A stretch of 64,000 bases of DNA from Nitrospirillum sp034653275 (GTDB lineage: Bacteria; Pseudomonadota; Alphaproteobacteria; Azospirillales; Azospirillaceae), in NCBI RefSeq assembly GCF_034653275.1, contig NZ_JAYEES010000001.1:1054001-1118000 (forward strand), read 5' to 3'. Below, one piece after another: positions 8,601 to 19,377 of this stretch. The position numbers and the translations under genes were made by a program. The notes beneath the pieces are model-generated. The model was not told the origin of the DNA and searched no databases. It was given only the letters and a program-made list of their open reading frames with translations. Position 1 is the first letter of the stretch, and the number at the start of each line of letters is the position of its first letter.

Positions 8601-11600
8601 TTGATCAGCCCGCGCAGTGAGGCAAGGGCGTTGGAGGGGCATGTGGAGTTGGAAACCGATCCGCCGATCGTCGGCATCGGGGCGTCGGCGGGCGGGGTCA
8701 AGGCGTTGCAGGCCTTGTTCGAGGCATTGCCCGACGAGCCCAACGCCGCCTTCGTCGTCGTGATCCATCTGAATCCCGAACGGCGCAGCGAACTGGCCAA
8801 GATCCTGGCGACCCGCACCCGCATGCCGGTCTCGCAGGTCACCGACCGGGTGCACCTGCGCAACAACCACGTCTATGTCATCGCCCCGGACAGCGCGCTG
8901 AACATCGCCGACCACATGATCTCGGCCCTGTCGTTTGACGAGCCCCGGGCCAAGCGGGCGCCCATCGACCTGTTCTTCCGGTCGCTGGCGGCGCAGCACA
9001 GCGACGGCTTCGCCGTCATCCTGACGGGTGCCGGGGCCGACGGTGCCGTGGGCGTGCGGGCCATCAAGGAGGTGGGCGGCATCGTCCTGGTGCAGGACCC
9101 GGACGAGGCGGAATTCGCCTCCATGCCCCGCAACGCCATCGCCACCGACGCCGCCGACTTCGTCCTGCCCGTGCGCGACCTGGCCCGGCAGCTGGCGGAG
9201 TTGTTGCGGAACCGGAAAGACGGCGAGGTGCCGACCGCGCCGGACGACGACGAGAACATGATGCGCCGCATCCTGGCCCATGTGCGGGTGCGGGTGGGCC
9301 ATGATTTCAGCCAGTACAAGCGCGCCACCATCGCCCGTCGCATCACCCGGCGCATGCAGGTCACGCAGCAGGAGACGCTGAGCCAGTATTACACCTACCT
9401 ACGGGAGCACGCGGACGAGGCCCATGCCCTGTTCACCGACTTCCTGATCTCGGTCACCACCTTCTTCCGCGACAAGCGGGCCTTTGACCAATTGGCGGCC
9501 CTGGTGATTCCCCAGTTGTTCGAGGGGAAGGAGGCGGCCAACACCATCCGCATCTGGGTCCCCGCCTGCGCCACGGGCGAGGAGGCCTACACCATTGGCA
9601 TCCTGCTGCTGGAGGAGGCGGCGCGGCGTGACTTCCGGCCCGAAATCCAGGTCTTCGGCTCCGACCTGGACGCCGACGCGCTGGTGATCGCCCGGGAGGG
9701 GTGCTTTCCCCTGACGATCGAGCAGGACGTGCCCGAGGAGCATTTGCGCCGCTACTTCCAGCGCGAGGGCGACCATTACCGAGTGCGGCGGGAGTTGCGC
9801 GACACCGTCATGTTCGCCAGCCACAGCATTCTGCGCGACCCGCCCTTCGCCCGGGTGGACATGGTGTCCTGCCGCAACCTGCTGATCTATCTGGACCGGG
9901 AACTGCAGCATCAGGTCTGCACCACCTTCCACTACGCGCTGAACCCCGGCGGCTTCCTGTTCCTGGGCGCGTCGGAGAACGCCGACCATCCTCCCGGCCT
10001 GTTCCGGGCCCTGGACCGCGACGCGCGCATCTACCGCATGATCCCCAACACCGGGGAAAGGCGGACGGCCCTGCCCATCATGCCCAGCACCCACCATGCG
10101 GCACCCAGCCGTGGGGCGCCCGCGCATCGGCCCCTGGGCCCGGGCGGCGACGTGGCCCTGCACCGCCAGATGCTGGAACGCGTGGCGCCGCCCAGCATGC
10201 TGGTGGATGAGACGCACCGCGCCATCCATCTGTCCGAAACCGCCGGCCGCTTCCTGCAGCCGTCCGGCGGGCCCGTCACCACGGTGGCCACCGACATGGT
10301 GCGGCCCGAGTTGCGCTTCGACCTCGAGGCGGCGTTGCACCGCGCCTTCGACCGGAAGGAGGCGACGCTGACCCGCCCGCTGGTGGTGAAATTCGAAGGC
10401 CAGCCCCAGCGCGTCTATCTGCAGGTGAAACCGGTTCTGGAGGAGGGCGACCCCAGCCGCTACGCCCTGGTGCTGTTCATCGAGGGAGAGACGGTGCGGG
10501 CGGATGACGACGGGGATGAGGGCGGCCAGAGCCGCGAGCCATCCAACGAGACCATCCGCCAGTTGCAGGAGGAATTGCAGCTGGCGCAAAACCGCCTGAG
10601 GGCGACGCGGGAGGAGTCGGAAGCGACGAACGAGGAGTTGCGGGCCGCCAACGAGGAACTGCAGTCCATCAACGAGGAATACCGCTCGACCTCCGAAGAG
10701 CTGGAGACCAGCAAGGAAGAGCTGCAATCCACCAATGAGGAGTTGCAGACCGTCAATAATGAGTTGAAGCAGAAGCTGGCCAGCGTGTCCCGCGCGCACA
10801 GCGACCTGCAGAACCTGATGGCGGCGGCGGACTTCGGCACCCTGTTCCTGGATCCCTCGCTGCGCATCAAGCGCTTCACGCCCCGCGTGACCGAGCTGTT
10901 CAACATCACCGCCACCGACGCGGGCCGGCCCATCACCGACTTCACGCACCAGCTGGATTACGACCAGCTGGCGGACCACGCCCACGCCGTGCTGCGGGAG
11001 CTGACGCTGCTGGAGCATGAGGTGCAAAGCCGGGGCGGCGGCTGGTACCTGGTCCGCATCCGGCCCTACCGCACGGTGGACGACCGCATCGACGGCGTGG
11101 TGGTGACATTCTTCGACATCACCGAGCGCCGCCGGGTGGAAGAGGCCCTGCGCGACAGCGAGGCGCGGCTGAAGCAGGAAATGCGCTTGGTGGAATTCTC
11201 CCGCGCGCCCATCTTCGTCTGGGAGTACGACGACGGCATCGTCCAGTGGAACCGGGGCAGCGAGGAGCTGTACGGCTATTCCCGCGAGGAGGCCAAGGGC
11301 CAGGAGGTGGCGGCGCTGCTGCGGTCGACGCTGGTGGACGGCAGCTTCGACACCGTGCGCCAGGCGCTGGCGGAAAAGGGCGCCTGGAGTGGCGAGTTGC
11401 GGCACACCACCAAGGACGGCCGGGTGCTGACGGTGGAAAGCCAGATCGAGATGATCAGCGTCGGCGGCCGGCGGCTGGTGCTGGAAAGCACGCGCGACGT
11501 CACTGACCGGAAGAAATGGGAACGCCGCCAGCGCCTGCTGCTGGGTGAACTGCGCCATCGCGTGGGCAACACCCTGGCGGTGGTGCAGTCGCTGGCCCGG

Positions 11601-12131
11601 CAGACCTTGCGCACGGCCGGATCCAGCGACCGCTTCGTCGACCTGTTCGAGGGCCGCCTGACCGCGCTGGCCCGGGCGCATACCCTGCTGGTCGATTGCC
11701 AGTGGGAGGGGGCGGAGTTGATGGCCCTGGCCCGGATCCAGCTGGCGGCCTATATCAGCGCCGACCCGCAACGCCTCCGCCTGGAGGGCGCCCACGTGCT
11801 GCTGCCACCCCACCTGGCCACCCCCTTTGGCCTGGTGTTGCACGAACTGGCCACCAACGCCGCCAAGTACGGCGCCCTTTCCGTCGCCGGGGGACGGGTG
11901 GAATTGGGCTGGACCCAGGTGACCCGCGAGGGCCGCCCCTTCCTGACGGTGGTCTGGCGGGAATTCGACGGCCCCACCGTCGTTCCGCCGGAACATCACG
12001 GCTTCGGCGGAGTTTTGATTGAGCGGGGTATGCCCGGTGCCGCCGTGACCCGGCTTTTCGAGCCCGCGGGCCTGGTGTGCACCATGGAAATCGACCTGGA
12101 GGAGGAAGAGCAGGATGGGGACGACAGCTGA
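8601..12131 (+). CDS. CheB-CheR-PAS-HWE histidine kinase hybrid
   Basis: A 1176-residue multidomain sensor. Residues ~20-205 form a CheB methylesterase domain with catalytic Ser29 (GIGASAGG), His56 and Asp147. Residues ~220-480 form a CheR methyltransferase with the SAM loop WVPACATGEEAYTIGI and SCRNLLIYLD. A long Glu-rich coiled coil (~650-740) and two PAS domains follow. The C-terminal kinase is HWE type: phospho-acceptor His986 in ELRHRVGN, then HELATNAAKYGAL and the WRE motif. The first codon is TTG 8601 behind GGAAGG, but GTG 8643 behind GGAGGGG is equally good. It overlaps the downstream receiver gene. No other che genes are nearby, so it probably acts outside classical chemotaxis, in stress or biofilm signalling. 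Confidence 0.92.
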   Translation: MISPRSEARALEGHVELETDPPIVGIGASAGGVKALQALFEALPDEPNAAFVVVIHLNPERRSELAKILATRTRMPVSQVTDRVHLRNNHVYVIAPDSALNIADHMISALSFDEPRAKRAPIDLFFRSLAAQHSDGFAVILTGAGADGAVGVRAIKEVGGIVLVQDPDEAEFASMPRNAIATDAADFVLPVRDLARQLAELLRNRKDGEVPTAPDDDENMMRRILAHVRVRVGHDFSQYKRATIARRITRRMQVTQQETLSQYYTYLREHADEAHALFTDFLISVTTFFRDKRAFDQLAALVIPQLFEGKEAANTIRIWVPACATGEEAYTIGILLLEEAARRDFRPEIQVFGSDLDADALVIAREGCFPLTIEQDVPEEHLRRYFQREGDHYRVRRELRDTVMFASHSILRDPPFARVDMVSCRNLLIYLDRELQHQVCTTFHYALNPGGFLFLGASENADHPPGLFRALDRDARIYRMIPNTGERRTALPIMPSTHHAAPSRGAPAHRPLGPGGDVALHRQMLERVAPPSMLVDETHRAIHLSETAGRFLQPSGGPVTTVATDMVRPELRFDLEAALHRAFDRKEATLTRPLVVKFEGQPQRVYLQVKPVLEEGDPSRYALVLFIEGETVRADDDGDEGGQSREPSNETIRQLQEELQLAQNRLRATREESEATNEELRAANEELQSINEEYRSTSEELETSKEELQSTNEELQTVNNELKQKLASVSRAHSDLQNLMAAADFGTLFLDPSLRIKRFTPRVTELFNITATDAGRPITDFTHQLDYDQLADHAHAVLRELTLLEHEVQSRGGGWYLVRIRPYRTVDDRIDGVVVTFFDITERRRVEEALRDSEARLKQEMRLVEFSRAPIFVWEYDDGIVQWNRGSEELYGYSREEAKGQEVAALLRSTLVDGSFDTVRQALAEKGAWSGELRHTTKDGRVLTVESQIEMISVGGRRLVLESTRDVTDRKKWERRQRLLLGELRHRVGNTLAVVQSLARQTLRTAGSSDRFVDLFEGRLTALARAHTLLVDCQWEGAELMALARIQLAAYISADPQRLRLEGAHVLLPPHLATPFGLVLHELATNAAKYGALSVAGGRVELGWTQVTREGRPFLTVVWREFDGPTVVPPEHHGFGGVLIERGMPGAAVTRLFEPAGLVCTMEIDLEEEEQDGDDS

Positions 12132-12513
12132 TCCCGGGCTGCCGCTGGCCGGCATGTGCATCCTGGTCGCGGATGACGAGGTGATGATCGCCATCAACCT
12201 GGAGGAAACCTTCCGGGATGCCGGCGCCGACATCCTCAGCGCCGCCACCGTGCCGCAGGCCATCGTCGCCGCCCGCAACCCCCGCCTGACCGCCGCCATC
12301 CTGGACGTGCGGCTGGGGCGCGAAACGTCCGAAGCCGTGGCCGACATCCTGACCGAACGCGGCATTCCCTTTTTCTTCTACAGCGGCCAGATGCTGTCGC
12401 CCGGCATGCAGGCCAAATATCCAGGCGTCCCGGTACTGACCAAGCCGGTGCGGCAGGACGCCTTCATGGCCACCATGCTGGCCTTGGTGGCCAAGCAGAA
12501 GGCGCTGGCCTGA
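12115..12513 (+). CDS. Single-domain response regulator (CheY-like receiver)
   Basis: A 132-residue stand-alone receiver. Acidic pocket DDE follows CILVA, the phospho-acceptor Asp lies in AAILDVRLG, the switch Ser in FFYSGQM, and the conserved Lys in LTKPVRQ. No output domain. The ATG lies 17 bases inside the 3' end of the hybrid kinase gene, with a purine-rich GGAGGAGGAAGAG upstream, so it is translationally coupled and is the evident phosphotransfer partner of the HWE kinase. Such receivers often shuttle phosphate or titrate a kinase. Confidence 0.88.
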   Translation: MGTTADPGLPLAGMCILVADDEVMIAINLEETFRDAGADILSAATVPQAIVAARNPRLTAAILDVRLGRETSEAVADILTERGIPFFFYSGQMLSPGMQAKYPGVPVLTKPVRQDAFMATMLALVAKQKALA

Positions 12514-12703
12514 CCGCGGCCGTCCCCGGGGAAAATTTCGCGCCATAAGCGGAACCCCGCCGTCCCGTCCGGATTGATCCCGCACTCGGGAACCACCCTC
12601 GCTGAAGCCCGCGCCGTCCCTGGCGGCGGGCGCTACCCCGCTCGCGGCGGCGCCGGAGAGGTCTTCCCGTTCAATCCGTGATCGACCTTGGAAGGGATAC
12701 CCC

Positions 12704-13873
12704 ATGAAAGCGCTGACCTGGCACGGCAAGGGCGATGTTCGTTGCGAGCATGTTCCCGATCCGACGATCGAGCACGCCCGCGACTGCATCATCAAGGTGA
12801 CGGCCTGCGCCATCTGTGGTTCGGACGTGCATCTGTACGACGGCATCATCCCCTCCATGGAAAGCGGCGACGTGCTGGGCCACGAAACCATGGGGGAGGT
12901 GGTCGAGGTCGGCAGCGGCGTCGGCAACCTGAAGGTCGGTGACCGCGTGGTGGTGCCCTTCACCATTTCCTGCGGCGAGTGCTTCTTCTGCAAGCGCGGC
13001 TATTACTCGGCCTGCGAACGCTCCAACCCCGACAAGGCCAAGGCGACCAAACTGTGGGGCAATTCCCCGGCGGGCCTGTTCGGCTACTCGCACCTGCTGG
13101 GTGGCTATAGCGGCGGGCAGGCGGAATACCTGAGGGTGCCCTATGCCGATGTCGGCCCGCTGAAGGTGCCGGGCGGCCTGACGGACGAGCAGGCGCTGTT
13201 CCTGTCCGACATCTTCCCCACAGGCTATATGGCCGCCGATTTCTGCAACATCCAGCCGGGCGACACCATCGCCATCTGGGGTTGCGGCCCGGTGGGGCAG
13301 ATGGCCATCCGCAGCGCCTACCTGCTGGGCGCGGAGCGGGTCATCGCCATCGACCACGTGCCGGAGCGGCTGGAACTGGCCCGGCAGGGCGGCGCCATGA
13401 CCCTGGATTTCAAGGAGGAGGACATCTACGACCGCCTCATGGACCTGACCCAGGGCCGGGGTGCCGACGCCTGCATCGACGCCGTGGGGACGGAACCCGA
13501 CATCGGCAGCGGCTTCGATGCCGTGGTCGACCGCATCAAGGTCGCGACCTTCATGGGGACGGACCGGCCGCACGTGCTGCGCCAGGCCATCATGTGCTGC
13601 CGCAACTTCGGCACCGTCTCCATCGTCGGCGTCTACGGCGGCCTGCTGGACAAGATCCCCATGGGGTCCGCCATCAACCGGGGCCTGACCTTCCGCATGG
13701 CCCAGACGCCGGTGCAGCGCTACCTGCCCCACCTTCTGCGCCGCATCGAGGAGGGGGAGATCGACCCGTCCTTCGTCATCACCCACCGCGCGTCGCTGGA
13801 GGAGGGGCCGGAACTCTACAAGACCTTCCGCGACAAGCAGGACGGCTGCATCAAGGTGGTGATGAAGCCCTGA
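12704..13873 (+). CDS. Zinc-dependent alcohol/formaldehyde dehydrogenase family protein
   Basis: A 389-residue medium-chain dehydrogenase. The catalytic zinc motif is CAICGSDVHLYDG...GHETMGEVVEVG; structural-zinc cysteines lie in CGECFFCKRGYYSAC; the nucleotide fold shows IWGCGPVGQMAIRSAYLLGAERVIAID. It resembles the glutathione-independent formaldehyde dehydrogenase/threonine dehydrogenase-like branch, but substrate cannot be read from sequence. The start at 12704 has GGAAGGG eight bases upstream. A short-chain dehydrogenase follows 41 bp downstream and may be co-transcribed. Confidence 0.88.
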   Translation: MKALTWHGKGDVRCEHVPDPTIEHARDCIIKVTACAICGSDVHLYDGIIPSMESGDVLGHETMGEVVEVGSGVGNLKVGDRVVVPFTISCGECFFCKRGYYSACERSNPDKAKATKLWGNSPAGLFGYSHLLGGYSGGQAEYLRVPYADVGPLKVPGGLTDEQALFLSDIFPTGYMAADFCNIQPGDTIAIWGCGPVGQMAIRSAYLLGAERVIAIDHVPERLELARQGGAMTLDFKEEDIYDRLMDLTQGRGADACIDAVGTEPDIGSGFDAVVDRIKVATFMGTDRPHVLRQAIMCCRNFGTVSIVGVYGGLLDKIPMGSAINRGLTFRMAQTPVQRYLPHLLRRIEEGEIDPSFVITHRASLEEGPELYKTFRDKQDGCIKVVMKP

Positions 13874-13914
13874 TCCTCTCCCCCTGTGCCCATCCCCAAA
13901 AAAGGAGAAACGCC

Positions 13915-14721
13915 ATGGCTGCTTCCCGCGCGCCCATGCGGCTTTTGGCCGTCGTCACCGGTGCCTCCACCGGCATCGGCTACGAACTCGCCAAGCTGTG
14001 CGCCCAGAACGGCTTCGACCTGGTGGTCGCCGCCGATGAACCCGAAATCCATGACGCCGCCGAGACCTTCCGCGCCCTGGGCGCGCATGTCGAGGCGGTG
14101 CAGGCCGATCTCGCCACGCTGGACGGCGTCGACACCCTGTATGCCGCCATCCAGGCCCAGGGCCGACCGGTGGACGCCCTGTTCGCCAATGCCGGCCGGG
14201 GCCTGGGCAAAGGCTTCCTGGACCAGAACTTCATCAAGGCCAAACGGGTGATCGATACCAACGTCACCGGCACCGTGCATCTGATCCATCTGGTGGGTCG
14301 CGACATGCGGGCGCTCAATTCCGGGCGCATCCTCATCACCGGATCCATCGCCGGCTTCATCCCGGGCAGCTACCAGGCCGTCTACAACGCCAGCAAGGCC
14401 TTCCTGGACAACTTCGCCTACGCCTTGCGCAATGAGCTGGAGGGCACGGGCGTCACCGTCTCCTGCCTCATGCCGGGGCCAACGGAGACCGACTTCTTCC
14501 GCCGTGCGGAGCTGCTGGATACCGAAATGGGCACGGCCAAGAAGGACGACCCGGCCAAGGTCGCGCGGGAGGGCTTCGACGCCCTGATGAAGGGCGAAGC
14601 CGACGTGGTCAGCGGCTGGAAGAACAAGCTGCAGGCGACCCTGGCCAATATCATGCCGGCGGAGATGCTGGCGGAGCAGCACCGCGGCATGGCCGCCCCG
14701 GGAACGGCCCACAAGCACTGA
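13915..14721 (+). CDS. Short-chain dehydrogenase/reductase
   Basis: A 268-residue classical SDR. The cofactor loop TGASTGIGYELAK is near the N-terminus, NAG is present in LFANAGRGLG, and the catalytic set is Ser (ILITGSIAG) with YxxxK (YNASK). Asp/Glu after the second strand (AADEPEI) suggests NAD(H) but is not decisive. The start at 13915 follows AAAGGAGAAA. It lies directly downstream of the zinc dehydrogenase on the same strand and converges on the oxidase operon. The substrate is unknown. Confidence 0.88.
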   Translation: MAASRAPMRLLAVVTGASTGIGYELAKLCAQNGFDLVVAADEPEIHDAAETFRALGAHVEAVQADLATLDGVDTLYAAIQAQGRPVDALFANAGRGLGKGFLDQNFIKAKRVIDTNVTGTVHLIHLVGRDMRALNSGRILITGSIAGFIPGSYQAVYNASKAFLDNFAYALRNELEGTGVTVSCLMPGPTETDFFRRAELLDTEMGTAKKDDPAKVAREGFDALMKGEADVVSGWKNKLQATLANIMPAEMLAEQHRGMAAPGTAHKH

Positions 14722-14740
14722 CCGGCGGTCCGTCAGCCGT

Positions 14741-15016
14741 TCAACGCGTCAGGTAATCCAGCGCCAGATAGCCCAGCAAGATCAGCAGCCAGAAGGCGGC
14801 CCCCAGCGCCATGATGCGCAGGAGGCCGCCTTCACGGCGCAGTCGCATGTACACCCAGGCGATCAGCGCCGCCTTGGCGGTGGCGATGCCCAGGCTGGCC
14901 ACCAGGCTGGGCGTGCCGGTCAGCACCAGGCTGGCGCCGACGGTCAGGCCCAGCAGCGCCAGCAGGGCGGCCCAGACGGCCAGCAGGGGCCAGAGGCGGG
15001 GATAGGCCATCCTCAT
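14741..15016 (-). CDS. Cytochrome c oxidase subunit IV (CyoD/CtaF-like)
   Basis: A 91-residue membrane protein with three helices (about residues 8-26, 34-54 and 65-86), the size and topology of bacterial oxidase subunit IV. The YMRLRREGG loop and position as last gene after subunit III support this. Two in-frame starts are possible (15016 and 15010); the first is used. It begins two bases after the ctaE stop codon, so it is coupled to the oxidase operon. It probably stabilises subunits I and III. Confidence 0.8.
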   Translation of the reverse strand: MRMAYPRLWPLLAVWAALLALLGLTVGASLVLTGTPSLVASLGIATAKAALIAWVYMRLRREGGLLRIMALGAAFWLLILLGYLALDYLTR

Positions 15017-15017
15017 C

Positions 15018-15621
15018 TCATCGCACCAGGTAGAGGACGGGGTAGAGGAAGACCCAGATGACATCCACCAGGTGCCAGTAGAGGCCCACCACCTCCACCC
15101 CCATGGCGCTGCGCGGCAGGGTCAGGCTGCGGCGGTGGACGCGCCAGGCCAGGCCGGCCAGCAGGCCCACGCCCACCGTCACGTGCACGACGTGCAGCGT
15201 CGTCGCGACCAGGTAGAGATCCATGAACAGATGCGCTGACGGGCTTTCGAACGCCTCGGCCGGGGTGAAGGCCGGCAGCAACTGTTCGCGGATTTCCATC
15301 CCGTACTCCACCGCCTTCAGGGCCAGGAAGCCGAGGCCCAGGCCGGCGGCGGCCAGCAACCCCGCCGCGGTGCCCTTGACCTTCCCCATCTCCGCCGCCG
15401 CCACGGCCAGGGCCACCGCCAGGCTGGAGGTCAGCAGCACCACGGTGTTGGCCGCCCCGATGCCGTAATGCAGGCGGCGGGACGCGGCCACCACCTCCTG
15501 CGGGTGCAGCAGGCGCAGGGCCAGCGCCACGGCGAACAGCCCGCCGAACAGCATGATCTCACTGGCCAGGAACAGGTACATGCCCATCAGCGTGGTGTCG
15601 CGCTGCCGGCCGGGGGCGACG

Positions 15622-15629
<8 letters not shown>
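15018..15629 (-). CDS. ctaE: Cytochrome c oxidase subunit III
   Basis: A 203-residue membrane protein with five helices, matching short bacterial subunit III forms. Typical segments are GMYLFLASEIMLFGGLF, HLFMDLYLVATTLHVVHVTVG and the C-terminal GLYWHLVDVIWVFLYPVLYL. The start at 15629 lies eight bases inside the 3' end of subunit I. It supports proton delivery and stability of the catalytic subunit in the caa3 complex. Confidence 0.93.
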
Positions 15630-17231
<1,602 letters not shown>

Positions 17232-17235
<4 letters not shown>

Positions 17236-18215
17236 GGCGATCCCCCGTTGTGGCCATCCCTCGCGTCATCCCTCAGGGGCGCCGGCGCGTCCGCCAGGGA
17301 CTTGATGTAGGCGACCAGCTTCAGCACATCCTCCTCCCCCAGCACGTTCTGGAAGGTGGGCATGATGGCGGGGTAGCCCGCCGCCACCTGGGCCTGCGGC
17401 AGCAGGATGCTGTCACGCAGGTATTGGTCATCCGCCGTCACCACGCTGCCGTCGGCCAGGGGCACCGGCCGGCCGTACAGCCCCTCCAGCGGCGGGGCGT
17501 GCACCGTGCTGGCCGCGCCGTGGCAGCCGCTGCACCCCCGGGTGCGGAACAGCACGGCCCCTTGCGCGGCCAGCGAACCGTCGGTGCCCATGCCCTCCAG
17601 CCAGCGGGCGTAGTCGGCGGGCGTCTGCACCACCAGCCGGCCGCCCATGACGGCGTGGTCGGTGCCGCAGAACTGGGCGCAGACCAGGGCGTAGCTGCCG
17701 GGTGTGTCGGCGGTGAACCACAGGCGGGTGTACCGGCCGGGCACCACGTCCTGTTTCAGGCGCAGCGCCGGCACGAACAGGCTGTGGATGACGTCCTGGG
17801 AGGCCAGGGTGACCGCCACCGGACGGCCTGCGGGCACGTGCAGCTCATTGATTTCCGCCTGGCCGCCGGGGTGCTGGAACTTCCACATCCATTGCTTGCC
17901 CACCGCGTTGATGGCCAGCACCTCCGCCGGCGGCTGGTAAAGCTCGATGTACAGGCGGGTGGACCAGACATAGAAGGCCAGGGTGGCCAGGAAGGGGATG
18001 GCGGCCCACGACACCTCCAGCCAGACGCTGCGGTTCGCGGCATGGGTGCGGTCGGCCGGCTTGCCCCGCCGGTACTTCACCGCGAACCAGGGGATCAGGA
18101 TGAAGACCGGCGCCGACAGCAGCACGGCCAGGGCCGCCAACCCCAGGAACAGCGTGTCCACCTGGTGGGCGTGGTGCGAGGCCTGGCCGCCCCAGAAGGT
18201 AAGCAGCCGCGTCAT
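17232..18215 (-). CDS. ctaC: Cytochrome c oxidase subunit II with fused cytochrome c domain
   Basis: A 327-residue subunit. Two N-terminal helices (about residues 18-45 and 65-88) lead into the CuA cupredoxin domain with His144 and the CAQFCGTDHAVM motif (Cys179, Cys183, His187, Met190). A C-terminal class I cytochrome c domain has CSGCH at 228-232 and a distal methionine in AIMPTFQNVL. The fused heme domain makes this a caa3-type oxidase able to take electrons directly from ACIII. The start ATG overlaps the Sco-like stop (ATGA), and its stop overlaps subunit I. Confidence 0.95.
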
Positions 18216-18985
18216 GGACGCCCCGCCGCGGTGCGGTCGCGCCAGAGGGCCCAGGCGATCCAGCCCCCGCCGCCCAGCGCCACCAGCGCGCCCAGGGTGC
18301 GCAGCAGGGTCCAGACCAACGGACCGTTGCGGCCGGTCATGGGATCGTAGTGGAAACACAGCAGCAGGATGCGCTGGCCCCAGTCGCCGGCCCGGCCCCG
18401 CGCCGCCTCGTCAAGCGCCCGTTCCAGTGCGTCGGGTGCCGGCGTCAGGCCATAAAGCCAATGGTTCAGCGTCCCGTCCGGGCGCAGGACGGCTACCGCC
18501 GCCACATGGGCATACTGCCCGATGCCGGCGTCCCAGGCGTAGCGGTAGCCCAGGGCATCCGTCACCGCCCGGATTTGCGCGCCGGTGCCGGTCAGGGCGT
18601 GGACGCCGTCGGCGGGCAAGGCGGGGAAGGAGCGCCGCAGGTCGGCCAAGTCGGACGTGGCCTCCGCCGGCCCCTCGCGCGGGTCGATGCCGAAGGCGAC
18701 CAGGGTGAAGTCGCGGCCCGGACGCAGCCTCTGCGCCAGGATGGCCTGCGCCAAGCCCGCCAGGGTGACGCCGCAAATGTTGGGGCAGCGATGCAACACC
18801 GGGACCAGGACCAGCGGCTTGCCGTCCGCCAGCCCACCCAGGCTGATCGCCCGGCCATCGGCCTCACGGAAGGTGCCGTCCAGGGGGATGCGGGCACCCA
18901 GCCGCGGGTCTATGCCCGCCGCCTGGAAGGGATCGAAGGCCGCCAGCCAGAACGCGGCGGCGACCAGGGCCAAGGTGCGCCTCAT
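18212..18985 (-). CDS. Sco1/SenC-family copper chaperone with C-terminal membrane helix
   Basis: A 257-residue thioredoxin-fold protein for CuA assembly. Copper ligands are Cys67 and Cys71 (HRCPNICG) and a His in QYAHVAAVAVL (160). An N-terminal signal or anchor (residues 3-17) is followed by the Sco domain. Beyond about residue 205 it continues with an extra segment ending in a second membrane helix (TLGALVALGGGGWIAWALW), so it would be held at both ends. It overlaps the upstream small gene and the downstream ctaC by four bases each. Confidence 0.87.
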   Translation of the reverse strand: MRRTLALVAAAFWLAAFDPFQAAGIDPRLGARIPLDGTFREADGRAISLGGLADGKPLVLVPVLHRCPNICGVTLAGLAQAILAQRLRPGRDFTLVAFGIDPREGPAEATSDLADLRRSFPALPADGVHALTGTGAQIRAVTDALGYRYAWDAGIGQYAHVAAVAVLRPDGTLNHWLYGLTPAPDALERALDEAARGRAGDWGQRILLLCFHYDPMTGRNGPLVWTLLRTLGALVALGGGGWIAWALWRDRTAAGRP

Positions 18986-19377
18986 TCCGGCCCCCCGGCA
19001 TTTCGGTCGTCCCCGTTCCGGTCGTCCGGGTCCGGCCATCCCTTCCTGGCCAGCAAGTCCATGGCGCGGTCGATGGGGATGATGGCGCGGCCGGCGTCGC
19101 GGTCGGCCCAGCCATAGCGCGTGAGCTCGGCCTCGGCCCGCGCCCGAACTTGGGCGCCGCCAAGGTAGGGCACCTCATCCAGCGGCGCGCCGCCGGCCAT
19201 GGGTGGCGGGGCGGTGACCGGCGTCGGACCCCGGCCATGGCCCAGCAGATGGACCAGTCCGGCCACAAGGCCCAGCGCCACGGCGACGAAGGCCACCAGG
19301 CCCGCCGCCGACCACAGCACGGCGCGGGGGGACATGTCCCGCGTCTCGGGCACATGGACTTCCGGCGTCCGGCTCAT
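18982..19377 (-). CDS. Single-pass membrane protein of the ACIII/caa3 operon
   Basis: A 131-residue protein: a short N-terminal cytoplasmic segment, one membrane helix (about residues 17-40, AVLWSAAGLVAFVAVALGLV), then a soluble periplasmic part ending in AIIPIDRAMDLLARKGWPDP. That last motif is a conserved feature of small proteins in ACIII and Sco-linked oxidase loci. The function is unknown; coupling by ATGA overlaps to actF and the Sco gene suggests an assembly or structural role. The start at 19377 is the only Met preceding the helix. Confidence 0.7.
   Translation of the reverse strand: MSRTPEVHVPETRDMSPRAVLWSAAGLVAFVAVALGLVAGLVHLLGHGRGPTPVTAPPPMAGGAPLDEVPYLGGAQVRARAEAELTRYGWADRDAGRAIIPIDRAMDLLARKGWPDPDDRNGDDRNAGGPE

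Noticed and set aside
9399..12365. A 988-codon open frame on the minus strand opposite the CheB-CheR-kinase hybrid
   Set aside because: Composition is Gln/His/Arg/Gly-rich with no domain; it is the antisense shadow of a high-GC gene with strong motifs on the plus strand.
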